From Variovorax paradoxus (GTDB lineage: Bacteria; Pseudomonadota; Gammaproteobacteria; Burkholderiales; Burkholderiaceae_C): a DNA stretch of 64,000 nt. Positions 8,870-20,756 of this stretch are shown here, piece after piece (the stretch's first letter is position 1; every line of letters starts with the position of its first letter). The stretch covers positions 2,728,001 through 2,792,000 of the forward strand of contig CP063166.1 of the NCBI GenBank assembly GCA_016806145.1, written 5' to 3'. A model generated the notes under the pieces. The model had not been told where the DNA came from and did no database searches. It worked only from the letters and a program-made list of their open reading frames with translations. Both the position numbers and the translations under genes were made by a program.

Positions 8870-10743
8870 GCTCATCCGACCCCGACGAAGCGGCGATTCT
8901 GCCGATCGACCCCTTGTCCAACGAAAACACGCCGGAAGCGACCGGCCAGTCCGCGGGAGATGCTGCGAAAGCCGTAGCGACGGCGGAGGAGGGCGCGGCA
9001 CCGAAGCGGCGTCCGCGGCGCAAGAAGGAGGCCGTGGAGGCCGCCGAAGCGCCGGCGCCGGCCGTGGCTGAACCCGAACCCGAAGCGGCCGTGGCCGCCG
9101 AGAGCGCCGAGGAACCGGCCAAGCCCGCCAAGCCGAAGCGCCCGCGCAAGCCGAAGGCCGTCGCCGAGGCAGCGCCCGAGGCGCCCGCGGCCGACTCCGA
9201 GCCGCCCGCGCTCGAGGCGGCACCCGAGCCCGTCGCGGCAGCGACGCCCGAGCCGGAACCCGAACCCGCGCGCGCCGAACCGGTGCGTGCGCAGTCGCGC
9301 GACGAGGACGACTCGGACGACCGCTTCGACGATGAAGAAGACGAGGAAGACCCCGACGACGAGGAGGACGACCTCGACCGCGCGCGCCGCGCCGCCGAGC
9401 GCGAGCAGCGCAATGCGCCGCCGCCCGAGCCGATCCGCTTCGCCGACGTCATCTCGGGCCAGTTCGACGCCGACGAGGACAGCCCCGAGGTGCCGCCGCT
9501 CAAGCGCGTGCTGCTGCCCGAGGCCGATTCGCCCAAGCTGCACAAGGTGCTGGCGCAGGCCGGCCTCGGCTCGCGTCTGGAGATGGAGCAGCTGATCCTG
9601 CAGGGGCGAATCTCGGTCAACAACGAGCCGGCCCACATCGGCCAGCGCATCCAGTACGGCGACCAGGTCAAGATCAACGGAAAGCCGATCCGCTACCGGA
9701 TCGCGCCGCCGCCGCCGCGCGTGATCGCCTATCACAAGCCCGTGGGCGAGGTCGTCACGCACGACGACCCGCAGAACCGCCCGACCGTGTTCCGCAAGCT
9801 GCCGCGCCTGCACCAGGGCAAGTGGCAGTCGGTCGGCCGGCTCGACCTCAACACCGAAGGCCTGCTGCTGTTCAGCAGCTCGGGCGACCTGGCCAACCAG
9901 TTGATGCATCCGCGCTTCGGCCTGGAGCGCGAGTACGCGGTGCGCGTGCTCGGCGCGATCAGCAGCGAAGAGCGGCAGAAGCTGCTCGACGGCGTGCGCC
10001 TCGACGACGGCATGGCGCAGTTCGGCACCATCGAGGACGGTGGCGGCGAAGGCTCCAACTGCTGGTACCGCGTCACCATCTCCGAAGGCCGCAATCGCGA
10101 AGTGCGCCGGCTGTTCGAGTCGGTGGGTCATGCGGTCAGCCGGCTGATCCGCATCCGCTACGGCGCGATGGTGCTGCCGCGCGGCCTCAAGCGCGGCGCC
10201 TGGATGGAGCTCGACGAGCGCGACATCCGCGCGCTGTTCCAGGCCTCGGGTGGCGCGCAGGCGCGGCCGGGCCCGCAGCAGCAGCGCGGCCAGGGGCCCG
10301 ATGGCGGCGGTGGCCGCAACGGCCGCAACAAGAAGCGCCGCGGCGGCCGCAATGGCGGTGCCGGTGCCCAGGCGCGCGACGACGGTCCGATCCCGAGCCC
10401 GATGGGCGAGGCACGCCCGCCGCGCGGCCCGCGCAACAACCGCGGCCCGGGTGGCGGCAACGGCGGTCCGCCGCAACAGCAGCAGGGCCGGCGCAACAAC
10501 AACAACGGCGGCAACCGCAATCGGCAGGGCGGCGACGACCGTCCGCCGAGCGGTGCCAACCAGCCCGATCCGATGAAGACCTCGCTGGGCTACATCGGCG
10601 CCGACAGCTTCACGCGCCAGCGCAAGGAACAGCGCCAGGGCGGCTCCGGCCGCCGTGGCGGTGGGGGCGGCGGCGGCGGGGGGGGTGGTGGCGGCGGCTT
10701 CGGCGGGCAGGGCGGCGGCGGTGGCCGGCGCCGCGGACGCTGA
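8866..10743 (+). CDS. rluB: Pseudouridine synthase RluB with long disordered ends
   Basis: 625 residues, about twice the size of E. coli RluB. The folded core runs from about 222 to 460: an S4 domain ([20 protein letters not shown]), then the RsuA/RluB catalytic domain with [13 protein letters not shown] (Asp327 the expected nucleophile) and [13 protein letters not shown]. RluB makes pseudouridine 2605 in 23S rRNA. The first 220 residues are Ala/Pro/Glu/Lys-rich with an acidic block (about 145-170). The last 165 are Gly/Arg/Asn/Gln-rich, ending with an uninterrupted run of 14 glycines and a GRRRGR end, like RGG RNA-binding tails. The frame is intact through these repeats. Confidence 0.92.
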   Translation: MSSSDPDEAAILPIDPLSNENTPEATGQSAGDAAKAVATAEEGAAPKRRPRRKKEAVEAAEAPAPAVAEPEPEAAVAAESAEEPAKPAKPKRPRKPKAVAEAAPEAPAADSEPPALEAAPEPVAAATPEPEPEPARAEPVRAQSRDEDDSDDRFDDEEDEEDPDDEEDDLDRARRAAEREQRNAPPPEPIRFADVISGQFDADEDSPEVPPLKRVLLPEADSPKLHKVLAQAGLGSRLEMEQLILQGRISVNNEPAHIGQRIQYGDQVKINGKPIRYRIAPPPPRVIAYHKPVGEVVTHDDPQNRPTVFRKLPRLHQGKWQSVGRLDLNTEGLLLFSSSGDLANQLMHPRFGLEREYAVRVLGAISSEERQKLLDGVRLDDGMAQFGTIEDGGGEGSNCWYRVTISEGRNREVRRLFESVGHAVSRLIRIRYGAMVLPRGLKRGAWMELDERDIRALFQASGGAQARPGPQQQRGQGPDGGGGRNGRNKKRRGGRNGGAGAQARDDGPIPSPMGEARPPRGPRNNRGPGGGNGGPPQQQQGRRNNNNGGNRNRQGGDDRPPSGANQPDPMKTSLGYIGADSFTRQRKEQRQGGSGRRGGGGGGGGGGGGGGFGGQGGGGGRRRGR

Positions 10744-10758
10744 ACAAAAACAGCCGCG

Positions 10759-10783
10759 CCCGCGCGGCCTTTCGCGGGGTTTT
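10759..10783 (+). terminator. Weak hairpin after rluB
   Basis: CCCGCG (10759-10764) can pair with CGCGGG (10773-10778), followed by GTTTTC. The stem is short and the T-run poor, so this is at best a weak terminator between rluB and ndk. Confidence 0.3.
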
Positions 10784-10808
10784 CACCAAGGTGGTGAATC
10801 CCGCCGGT

Positions 10809-10820
10809 TAAAATCGCGGG
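10809..10820 (+). promoter_or_regulatory. Candidate ndk promoter (TAAAATCGCGGG)
   Basis: A -10-like TAAAAT at 10809-10814 followed by CGCGGG lies 82 bases before the terminal base of the ndk leader. The same 12-mer occurs at 47940-47951 upstream of the ygiQ-like gene. No convincing -35 is visible. Confidence 0.4.
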
Positions 10821-10901
10821 CTTTGTCGGGATACAGCGCAACAATATCGTTGCAGTTGTGACAAAAAACTTCAGAATCAAGCAAGCTCAGAAAGCACTTC
10901 C

Positions 10902-11327
10902 ATGGCTATCGAACGTACCCTCTCCATCATCAAGCCCGACGCCGTCGCCAAGAACGTCATCGGCAAGATCGTTTCCCGCTTCGAGGCTGCCGGCCTGAAG
11001 ATCGTGGCCGCCAAGCTGGTGCATCTCTCGCGCAACGAAGCCGAGCAGTTCTACGCCGTGCACAAGGAACGCCCCTTCTTCAAGGACCTGGTCGAGTTCA
11101 TGATCTCGGGCCCGGTGTTCGTGCAAGTGCTCGAAGGCGAGAACGCGATCGCCAAGAACCGTGACCTGATGGGCGCCACCGACCCGAAGAAGGCCGCCGC
11201 CGGCACCATCCGCGCCGACTTCGCCGACAGCATCGACGCCAACGCCGTGCACGGCTCGGACGCTCCCGAAACCGCCGCCAACGAAGTGGCGTTCTTCTTC
11301 GCCGGCCTCAACGTCTACGCACGCTGA
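10902..11327 (+). CDS. ndk: Nucleoside diphosphate kinase
   Basis: 141 residues, full length for the family. It transfers phosphate from ATP to nucleoside diphosphates through a phosphohistidine. The catalytic His is His117 in the segment NAVHGSD, and the N-terminal [11 protein letters not shown] is typical. Cytosolic, homotetramer in most bacteria. It opens the conserved ndk-rlmN-pilF-rodZ-ispG-hisS gene string. Confidence 0.97.
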   Translation: MAIERTLSIIKPDAVAKNVIGKIVSRFEAAGLKIVAAKLVHLSRNEAEQFYAVHKERPFFKDLVEFMISGPVFVQVLEGENAIAKNRDLMGATDPKKAAAGTIRADFADSIDANAVHGSDAPETAANEVAFFFAGLNVYAR

Positions 11328-11348
11328 AGCCGTATCTCGACCGAATCC

Positions 11349-12524
<1,176 letters not shown>

Positions 12525-12528
12525 ACCG

Positions 12529-13380
12529 ATGAGCATGGCTTTTCCGACGGCGAGCGCCGGGCTGCAACGCGTGCTGGCCGTCAGTGTCGCGGGCTTCGCG
12601 GCGCTGCTGCTCTCGGGGTGCGTGAACACCCGCACCACGACCACCAGCCTCGATTCGGCCAGCTCGTCCGCGGGCACCCAGCTCGTCACCGAGTCGGACG
12701 AGTCGAACGCGCGCCGCCGCGCCCGCCTGCGCATGGAGCTCGCGGCCGGCTATTTCGAGCATGGCCAGAACACGGTCGCGCTCGACGAGATCAAGCAGGC
12801 GCTCAACGCCGACCCCAGCTATGCCGACGCCTTCGCGCTGCGCGGGCTGGTCTACATGCGCATGGAAGACGCCGGCCTGGCCGAGGACAGCTTCCGCCGC
12901 GCGCTGGCACTCAATCCGCGCGACGGCAACACGCGCCACAACTACGGCTGGCTGCTGTGCCAGCAGAACCGCTACCGCGACGCGGCCCAGCAGTTCACCG
13001 AGGCGCTGGCCACGCCGGCCTACACCGAGCGCGCCAAGACGCTGATGACGCAGGGCCTGTGCGAGATGCGCGCGGGCCAGCCCGTCGAAGCCGAGCGCTC
13101 GCTGCAGGCGGCCTACGAGATCGATGCCGGCAATCCGGTGGTCGGCTTCAACCTCGCCTCGCTGCTCGCGAAGCGCGGGGAATGGTCGCGCGCGCAGTTC
13201 TACGTGCGCCGTGTCAACAACGGTCCCTCGGCCAATGCCGAAACCCTGTGGCTGGGGATCAAGATCGAGCGCAGTCTCAACAACCGCGAGGCGGTCGCGC
13301 AGCTGGGCGGGCAGCTGCAGCGCCGCTTCCCGCAGTCGCGCGAAGCTTCGGCGTTCGAGCGCGGGAATTTCAATGACTGA
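12529..13380 (+). CDS. pilF: Type IV pilus biogenesis lipoprotein PilF/PilW (TPR)
   Basis: 283 residues. A lipoprotein signal with lipobox LSGC (Cys31) is followed by about six tetratricopeptide repeats (about 65-270; LRMELAAGYFEHGQNTVALD is the first). PilF is the pilotin that takes the secretin PilQ to the outer membrane and aids its multimerisation. Two start codons are possible (Met1 or Met3). The stop overlaps the rodZ start. Its position between rlmN and rodZ is conserved in betaproteobacteria. Confidence 0.92.
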   Translation: MSMAFPTASAGLQRVLAVSVAGFAALLLSGCVNTRTTTTSLDSASSSAGTQLVTESDESNARRRARLRMELAAGYFEHGQNTVALDEIKQALNADPSYADAFALRGLVYMRMEDAGLAEDSFRRALALNPRDGNTRHNYGWLLCQQNRYRDAAQQFTEALATPAYTERAKTLMTQGLCEMRAGQPVEAERSLQAAYEIDAGNPVVGFNLASLLAKRGEWSRAQFYVRRVNNGPSANAETLWLGIKIERSLNNREAVAQLGGQLQRRFPQSREASAFERGNFND

Positions 13381-14330
13381 ACGGGTTTCCGAATTCGGCA
13401 CTTCCGCGGTGGTCCCGCTCGAGGAAGCCGACAACAGCGACAAGTCCGCCGGCACCATGCTGCGCGAGGCGCGCGAGGCGCACGGCCTGCACATCGAGAT
13501 GGTCGCGGCCGCCCTCAAGGTGCCGGCGCAGAAGCTCTTGGCGCTCGAGGCCGACGACATTGCCGCCTTGCCCGATCCAGTGTTCGCGCGCGCGCTGGCC
13601 AGCAGCGTCTGCCGTGCGCTGCGCGTCGATCCGGCGCCGGTGCTCGCCAAGCTGCCGGGCGCGCCCAAGGCCACGGTGGCGATGGCCGACCGCAATCTCA
13701 AGACCCACATCGTCTCCGGCACCTCGCGCTGGGGCAGCGGTCGTTCGACCGGGCTGCCGTCGCGCGCGCTGCTGACCGTGGTCGCGCTGCTGCTGGTCGG
13801 CGCGGCCGCGATCTTCTGGCTGCCGCAATCGGTGTTCGATCGCATCGGCGCCACGATGTCGCGCATCACGGCGCGCGGCGCGGCCGAGATCGGGCCGAAC
13901 GCGGGCGATGCGCCCGCGGCCGCCGGCGCCACGCCAGGCATCGCGACCGAGAGCGTGCCGGTTCCGGCCGCCGCCATCGGCAGCGCCACCACGCCGGCGC
14001 CGGCCGTTGCGACCGCCCCGGCGACGCCGGCCGCGGCAACGCGCCCGCCGCCACGCCGCCCGCTGCCGCGGCCTCCGCCGCCGCCGCGAGCGGCCAGGCG
14101 CTGGTCTTCGTGGCGCGCGAGGAATGCTGGATCACCGTCACAGACTCGGCGGGCAAGCAGTTGCTGCGGCGCAGCCTGCTGGCCGGCGAGACGGTCGGGC
14201 TGTCGGGGGCGCTGCCGCTCTCGGTGGTGGTCGGGCGCGCATCGAGCGTCGATGTGCAGGTGCTCGGCAAGCCCTTCGATCTCAAACCCTTCACGCGCAA
14301 CGGCGGCGTTGCGCGCTTCGAGGTGAAATC

Positions 14331-14334
<4 letters not shown>
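13373..14334 (+). pseudogene. rodZ: rodZ with an apparent single-base frameshift
   Basis: RodZ links MreB to the cell-wall elongation machinery. The first frame gives a cytoplasmic helix-turn-helix domain (about 26-95), a basic stretch, a membrane helix (about 132-151) and an Ala/Pro-rich periplasmic linker. From about base 14036 this frame turns into Arg/Pro/Ser-rich text ending at 14326. The +1-related frame instead continues with [12 protein letters not shown], then the periplasmic DUF4115 domain ([20 protein letters not shown] to ARFEVKS) and stops at 14334, overlapping the ispG start. One missing base near 14036-14041 would restore a protein of about 320 residues. A sequencing error in this GC-rich repeat is as likely as a true mutation. 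The first frame alone would give 317 residues lacking the periplasmic domain. Confidence 0.85.
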
Positions 14335-15605
<1,271 letters not shown>

Positions 15606-15619
15606 CCACTCCCTCTTCC

Positions 15620-16957
15620 ATGGCTGACAAGATCAATGCCGTCAAAGGCATGAACGACATATTGCCGGCGAGCGTGCCGCGCACCGACCGCCTGCCCGAC
15701 TCGGCCCTGTGGTCGTGGTTCGAGCAGACGGTGCGCTCGCTGCTCGCGCGCTATGGCTACCAGTACATCGTCACGCCGGTGGTCGAGCCCACGGCGCTGT
15801 TCGTGCGCGGCCTCGGCGAGGTGACCGACATCGTCGAGAAGGAGATGTACTCCTTCACCGACTCGATGAACGGCGACCGGCTCACGCTGCGTCCCGAGGC
15901 CACCGCCGGCATCGTGCGCGCCATGGTCGAGCACAACGCGCTCTACAACGGCCCGCTGCGGCTGTGGACCATGGGCGCGATGTTCCGCCACGAGCGGCCG
16001 CAGAAGGGCCGCTACCGCCAGTTCCACCAGCTCGACGTCGAGGCACTGGGCTTCGCGGGGCCGGACGTCGATGCCGAGCTGATCCTCATGGTGCGCGCGC
16101 TGTGGCGCGAGCTCGGGCTGGTCGAGGGCCAGCACGTGCGGCTCGAGCTCAACAGCCTGGGCCAGCCGGCCGAGCGCCAGGCGCACCGCGAGGCGCTGAT
16201 CCGCCACTTCGAGGCGCATGCCGAACTGCTCGACGCCGATGCGCAGCGCCGCCTGCACAGCAACCCGCTGCGCATCCTCGACACCAAGAATCCCGCCATG
16301 CAGGCGATGGTCGAGGCCGCGCCGCAGCTGATGGACTTCCTCGGCGAGGAATCGCGCACCCACTTCGCCGCGGTGCGCGCGGTGCTCGACGCCGCGGGCC
16401 TGGCCTACCGCGTCAACCCGCGCCTGGTGCGCGGCATGGACTACTACAACCTGACCGTGTTCGAGTGGGTCACCGAGCAGCTCGGCTCGCAGGGCACGGT
16501 GTGCGGCGGCGGCCGCTACGACGGCCTGATCGGCCAGATGGGCGGCAAGTCCGCGCCGGCCGTGGGCTTCGGCCTGGGCATCGAGCGCCTGCTGCTGCTG
16601 ATCCAGGAGCTCGGCCTGCCGGTGCCCGGCAGCGCGCCCGCGGCCTATGCCATCGTGCCCTCGGCCACGGCGCTGCCGCAGGCGATGGTGGTGCTCGAGC
16701 AGTTGCGCGCGGCCGGCGTGGCCGTGGTGCAGCATGCGGGCGGCGGCGCCATGAAGGCGCAGTTCAAGAAGGCCGATGCGAGCGGGGCGCGCTTCGCGCT
16801 GATCTTCGGCGAGGACGAACTCGCGCGCGGCGAAGTCACCGTGAAATCCTTGCGGGACGGCAGCGGTTCGCAGGTGGCCCGGCCGCTCGCGGACGTGGCC
16901 GGCTGGGCCGCCACCCTACAATCGCCGGCTCCCGGGGAATCATCGGGCCGTACTTGA
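15620..16957 (+). CDS. hisS: Histidyl-tRNA synthetase
   Basis: 445 residues, class II synthetase. Motif 2 ([16 protein letters not shown]), the histidine-specific segments ([19 protein letters not shown]) and motif 3 ([13 protein letters not shown]) are all present, followed by the anticodon-binding domain (about 345-430). It charges tRNA-His in the cytosol. It starts 14 bases after ispG. A second class-II-like gene at 24609 is hisZ, not a duplicate of this one. Confidence 0.97.
   Translation: MADKINAVKGMNDILPASVPRTDRLPDSALWSWFEQTVRSLLARYGYQYIVTPVVEPTALFVRGLGEVTDIVEKEMYSFTDSMNGDRLTLRPEATAGIVRAMVEHNALYNGPLRLWTMGAMFRHERPQKGRYRQFHQLDVEALGFAGPDVDAELILMVRALWRELGLVEGQHVRLELNSLGQPAERQAHREALIRHFEAHAELLDADAQRRLHSNPLRILDTKNPAMQAMVEAAPQLMDFLGEESRTHFAAVRAVLDAAGLAYRVNPRLVRGMDYYNLTVFEWVTEQLGSQGTVCGGGRYDGLIGQMGGKSAPAVGFGLGIERLLLLIQELGLPVPGSAPAAYAIVPSATALPQAMVVLEQLRAAGVAVVQHAGGGAMKAQFKKADASGARFALIFGEDELARGEVTVKSLRDGSGSQVARPLADVAGWAATLQSPAPGESSGRT
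16917..16922 (+). promoter_or_regulatory. Candidate -10 element (TACAAT) at the end of hisS
   Basis: TACAATCGCCGG overlaps the last codons of hisS and could give the yfgM-bamB-der genes an internal promoter. There is no clear -35. Confidence 0.3.
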
Positions 16958-17046
16958 GTCTTTCAGCCTCACGGAGGCGGATCATGAAAACACACGGGCG
17001 CATCCGGCGCACCGCGGCCTCGAGTCCTTCCAACCACTGACAGCGC

Positions 17047-17739
17047 ATGGCAACCCATCTCGATCTCGAAGAACAGGAACAGCTCGACCAGCTCAAGCAT
17101 TTCTGGAACACCTACGGCACCCTGATCACCTGGGTCGTGCTGCTCGTCGCCGGCGCCTTCGTGGCCTGGAACGGCTGGCAATACTTCCAGCGCAGCAAGG
17201 CGGCCCAGGCCGCGGCGCTGTACGACGAGGTCGAGCGCAGCGCCCAGTCGGGCGATGCCGCCCGCATCGAGCGCGTGTTCAACGACATGAAGGAACGCTT
17301 CGCCGGCACCGCCTATGCGCAGCAGGCCGGCCTGCTGGCCGCCAAGACGCTCTACGACAAGGGCAATGCCGAAGCCTCGCGCGCCGCGCTCGGCTGGGTG
17401 GCCGACAAGGCCACCGATCCCGGCTACCAGGCCATCGCCCGGCTGCGCCTCGCGGCCGAACTGCTCGATGCCAAGTCCTACGACGACGCGATCAAGCAGC
17501 TCTCGGGCAACGTGCCGAAGGAATTCGAACCGCTGGTGGCCGACCGCAAGGGCGACATCTACATGGCCCAGGGCAAGCGCGACGAGGCGCAGGCCGAGTA
17601 CCGCAAGGCCTGGACCGGCCTGGGGGCCGCCTCCGAATACCGCCGGCTGGTCGAATTCAAGCTCAACGCGGTCGGCGTCGACCCCAAGAGCCTGGCGCCC
17701 AGCATCACCGTCACCCCCGCAGTTCCTGCCAAATCCTGA
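17047..17739 (+). CDS. yfgM: YfgM-family membrane-anchored TPR protein
   Basis: 230 residues. A short cytoplasmic N-terminus with an acidic segment (LDLEEQEQLDQLKHFW), one membrane helix (about 22-42) and a periplasmic TPR-like helical domain match YfgM (UPF0070). In E. coli YfgM binds SecYEG and the chaperone PpiD and hands proteins to periplasmic chaperones. Its place between hisS and bamB is the classic conserved order. The 89-base spacer after hisS contains an 18-codon frame with a Shine-Dalgarno (see findings). Confidence 0.92.
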   Translation: MATHLDLEEQEQLDQLKHFWNTYGTLITWVVLLVAGAFVAWNGWQYFQRSKAAQAAALYDEVERSAQSGDAARIERVFNDMKERFAGTAYAQQAGLLAAKTLYDKGNAEASRAALGWVADKATDPGYQAIARLRLAAELLDAKSYDDAIKQLSGNVPKEFEPLVADRKGDIYMAQGKRDEAQAEYRKAWTGLGAASEYRRLVEFKLNAVGVDPKSLAPSITVTPAVPAKS

Positions 17740-17751
17740 TCGCCCGCCATC

Positions 17752-18894
17752 ATGAATTTCATGCGTTTCATGCCTGAATCGACCGCCGTGCGCGCGGGGT
17801 CCGCTCTTGTTCTGGTAGCGGTCCTGGCCGCCTGCTCGAGCACCTCCAAGCCGAAGCCGGCCGAACTGCCGACCAATGCCTCGCTGATCGGCGTGCGCCA
17901 GGCCTGGAGCGTGAAGATCCCGGCGGTCAAGTTCCCGCTCACCACCGACATCAGCGGCGACATCGTGACCGTGGCCGCGGCCGACGGCACCGTGGTCGGC
18001 ATCGATGCCCGCGCGGGCCGCGAAACCTGGCGCGCCAGCGTCGGCGCGCCGCTGGCGGCGGGCGTGGGCAGCGACGGCTCGATCACTGCCGTGGTCACCA
18101 CCGGCAACGAGCTGGTCGCGCTGCAGGGCGGCAAGGTGATCTGGAAGCAGCGCCTCACGGCGCAGGCCTTCACCGCGCCGCTGGTGGCCGGCCGCCGCGT
18201 TTTCGTGCAGACCGCCGACCGCAACCTCAGCGCCTGGGACGGCGAGAGCGGTCGCCGCCTCTGGTCGCAGCAGCGCACCGGCGAGAACCTCGTGCTCAAG
18301 AAGCCGGGCGTGCTGCTCGCCGTGGGCGACACCCTGGTGGCCGGCATCGGCGGCCGACTCGCGGGCATCAACCCGGCGAACGGCACCTCGCGCTGGGAGT
18401 CGCCGATCGCGGCCCCGCGCGGCACCAACGACGTCGAGCGCCTGGTCGACCTGACCGGCAGCGTGAGCCGCGTGGGCGACACCGTCTGCGCGCGCGCCTA
18501 CTACGCCAGCGTCGGCTGCGTCGACACGCTGCGCGGCACGCTGTCCTGGAGCAAGCCGGCCTCGGGCGCCGAAGGCCTGGGCGGCGACGACGGCTTCGTC
18601 TACGGTACCGAAGCCGACGGCAGCGTGAACGCCTGGCGCCGTGCCGACGGCGAGCGCGCCTGGCAGACCACCACCTTCAAGAACCGCACGCTGACCGCGC
18701 CGCTGGCCGTGGGCCGCTCGCTGGTCATCGGCGACAGCACCGGTCTGCTGCTGTTCGTCTCGCGCGAGAACGGCGGCCTGCTGAACCGCGTCACGCCCGA
18801 TGGCTCGGCCATCGCGGCAGCACCGGTGGTCGTGGGCAACACGGTGGTCGTCGTCACGGCCAACGGCGGCGTCTTCGGCTACCGTCCCGACTGA
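17752..18894 (+). CDS. bamB: Outer-membrane assembly lipoprotein BamB
   Basis: 380 residues. A lipoprotein signal with Cys28 (VLAACSS) precedes an eight-bladed beta-propeller built of PQQ-like repeats ([36 protein letters not shown]). BamB binds BamA POTRA domains and speeds outer-membrane protein folding. Starts 12 bases after yfgM and is followed by der, as in many proteobacteria. Met1, Met4 and Met7 are all possible starts. Confidence 0.94.
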   Translation: MNFMRFMPESTAVRAGSALVLVAVLAACSSTSKPKPAELPTNASLIGVRQAWSVKIPAVKFPLTTDISGDIVTVAAADGTVVGIDARAGRETWRASVGAPLAAGVGSDGSITAVVTTGNELVALQGGKVIWKQRLTAQAFTAPLVAGRRVFVQTADRNLSAWDGESGRRLWSQQRTGENLVLKKPGVLLAVGDTLVAGIGGRLAGINPANGTSRWESPIAAPRGTNDVERLVDLTGSVSRVGDTVCARAYYASVGCVDTLRGTLSWSKPASGAEGLGGDDGFVYGTEADGSVNAWRRADGERAWQTTTFKNRTLTAPLAVGRSLVIGDSTGLLLFVSRENGGLLNRVTPDGSAIAAAPVVVGNTVVVVTANGGVFGYRPD

Positions 18895-18943
18895 TCTTCT
18901 TTCCAGGCATGGCCATGAATTGCGAATCCGCGAAGGAGCGGCC

Positions 18944-20290
18944 ATGAAACCCGTCATGGCCCTGGTGGGCCGTCCCAACGTCGGCAAGTCGACCCTGTTC
19001 AACCGGCTGACCCAGACGCGCGACGCCATCGTGGCGGACTTCGCCGGGCTGACGCGCGACCGCCATTACGGCAACGGCCGCCTGGGCAAGCACGAGTTCA
19101 TCGTGATCGACACCGGCGGCTTCGAACCCGACGCGGGCAGCGGCATCTTCAAGGAGATGGCCAAGCAGACGCGCCAGGCCGTGGCCGAGGCCGACGTGGT
19201 GGTGTTCGTGGTCGACGCCCGCGAGGGGCTGTCGGCGCAGGACCACGACATCGCCAACGAGCTGCGCCGCCTGGGCAAGCCCTGCATCCTGGTGGCCAAC
19301 AAGTCCGAAGGCATGCACGACGGCGCCAAGCTGGTCGACTTCTACGAGCTGGGACTGGGCGAGGTGCATGGCGTCTCGGCCGCGCACGGGCAGGGCATTC
19401 GTGGCCTGGTCGAACTCGCGCTCGAGTCGCTGAACCTGCCCGAGCCCGAAGACGACGAGGACGGCGAGGACGACGTCAACAAGCCGATCAAGCTCGCGGT
19501 GGCGGGGCGGCCGAACGTGGGCAAGTCCACGCTGATCAACACCTGGCTCGGCGAAGAGCGGCTCGTGGCCTTCGACATGCCCGGCACCACGCGCGACGCG
19601 ATCTCGGTGCCCTTCGAGCGCAACGGCCAGCGTTTCGAGCTGATCGACACCGCCGGACTGCGCCGCAAGGGCAGGGTGTTCGAGGCGATCGAGAAGTTCT
19701 CGGTGGTCAAGACGCTGCAGGCCATCGAGTCGGCCAACGTCGTGCTGCTGCTGCTCGACGCGACCCAGGGCGTGACCGACCAGGACGCCCACATCGCGGG
19801 CTACATCCTCGAGAGCGGCCGCGCGGTGGTGATCGCCATCAACAAGTGGGATGCGGTCGACAGCTATCAGCGCGAGCAGATCCAGCGCCAGATCGAGACC
19901 CGGCTGGTGTTCCTCAAGTTCGCCTCGCTGCATTTCATCTCGGCCATCAAGCGCCAGGGCCTGGGACCGCTGTGGCAGGCCATCGCGCAGGCCCACAAGT
20001 CGGCCACGCGCAAGATGTCGACGCCGGTGCTGACCCGGCTGCTGCTCGAGGCGGTGCAATTCCAGACGCCCAAGCGCACCGGCATGTTCCGTCCCAAGCT
20101 GCGCTATGCGCACCAGGGCGGCATGAATCCGCCTCTCATCGTGATCCACGGCAATTCGCTCGAGCATGTGACCGACGCCTACAAGCGCTTTCTCGAAGGA
20201 CGCTTTCGCAAGGAATTCGATCTGGTCGGAACGCCGCTGCGAATCGAATTCAAGAGCTCCCACAATCCTTACGCCGACAAGGACGAATGA
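18944..20290 (+). CDS. der: Ribosome assembly GTPase Der (EngA)
   Basis: 448 residues with two tandem G domains, each with a P-loop GRPNVGKST (first at residues 9-17, second near 187-195), then a KH-like domain. Der acts in 50S subunit maturation. An acidic linker ([11 protein letters not shown]) joins the G domains. Start ATG 18944 has a good AAGGAG eight bases upstream. It follows bamB in one gene string. Confidence 0.97.
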   Translation: MKPVMALVGRPNVGKSTLFNRLTQTRDAIVADFAGLTRDRHYGNGRLGKHEFIVIDTGGFEPDAGSGIFKEMAKQTRQAVAEADVVVFVVDAREGLSAQDHDIANELRRLGKPCILVANKSEGMHDGAKLVDFYELGLGEVHGVSAAHGQGIRGLVELALESLNLPEPEDDEDGEDDVNKPIKLAVAGRPNVGKSTLINTWLGEERLVAFDMPGTTRDAISVPFERNGQRFELIDTAGLRRKGRVFEAIEKFSVVKTLQAIESANVVLLLLDATQGVTDQDAHIAGYILESGRAVVIAINKWDAVDSYQREQIQRQIETRLVFLKFASLHFISAIKRQGLGPLWQAIAQAHKSATRKMSTPVLTRLLLEAVQFQTPKRTGMFRPKLRYAHQGGMNPPLIVIHGNSLEHVTDAYKRFLEGRFRKEFDLVGTPLRIEFKSSHNPYADKDE

Positions 20291-20326
20291 GTCTTTGAGG
20301 GCTGTTGGCGGCCGATGAGCGGGCGC

Positions 20327-20348
20327 CGGAACGGAAGTTCCGCCTTTT
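20327..20348 (+). terminator. Candidate intrinsic terminator after der
   Basis: A 6-bp stem (CGGAAC at 20327-20332, GTTCCG at 20337-20342) is closed by a GGAA (GNRA) tetraloop and followed by CCTTTT. It is short but well placed 37 bases after der, so hfq probably has its own promoter in the remaining 100 bases, although I see no clear hexamers there. Confidence 0.5.
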
Positions 20349-20452
20349 GAGAACCGTTATTTTTCAAAGGCTTTTGGCGCGGAATGCTGCAGCGCGGGAG
20401 GCCTGTGTTAAGGTCCCTTTTCCAACAACTACTCTTGAACACGGAGAATATC

Positions 20453-20698
20453 GTGAGCAATAAAGGGCAACTTCTACAAGACCCGTTTCTGAACACACTG
20501 CGTCGCGAGCATGTGCCGGTTTCCATTTATTTGGTGAACGGTATCAAGCTGCAGGGTCAGATCGAGTCTTTCGACCAGTACGTCGTGTTGCTTCGCAACA
20601 CGGTGACACAGATGGTCTACAAGCACGCCATTTCCACCATCGTGCCGGGTCGTGCCGTCAACTTCTCGGCCAACGAGAACGACGACGCCGCAGCCTGA
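20453..20698 (+). CDS. hfq: RNA chaperone Hfq
   Basis: 81 residues. It has the Sm1 motif region ([19 protein letters not shown]) and the Sm2 signature YKHAIST, with a short acidic/Asn C-terminal tail. The hexamer pairs small RNAs with mRNAs. The start is GTG at 20453 with GGAG nine bases upstream. It is followed by a strong terminator and then hflX, preserving the hfq-hflX-hflK-hflC order. Confidence 0.98.
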   Translation: MSNKGQLLQDPFLNTLRREHVPVSIYLVNGIKLQGQIESFDQYVVLLRNTVTQMVYKHAISTIVPGRAVNFSANENDDAAA

Positions 20699-20707
20699 TC
20701 GGCGCGG

Positions 20708-20746
20708 AGCGCGGCGGTGTCAAACCCGCCGCGCTTTTCCCCTTTT
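20708..20746 (+). terminator. Strong intrinsic terminator between hfq and hflX
   Basis: A perfect 10-bp GC-rich stem (20708-20717 with 20726-20735), an 8-base loop, then TTTTCCCCTTTT. It ends 11 bases before the hflX start, so transcription into hflX-hflK-hflC from the hfq promoter is likely reduced. Confidence 0.85.
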
Positions 20747-20756
20747 CTGATACCGC

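Noticed and set aside
10640..10740. A frameshift in the poly-G part of rluB
   Set aside because: The frame stays open to a normal stop with a GRRRGR end, so there is no sign of a break, though repeat length may vary.
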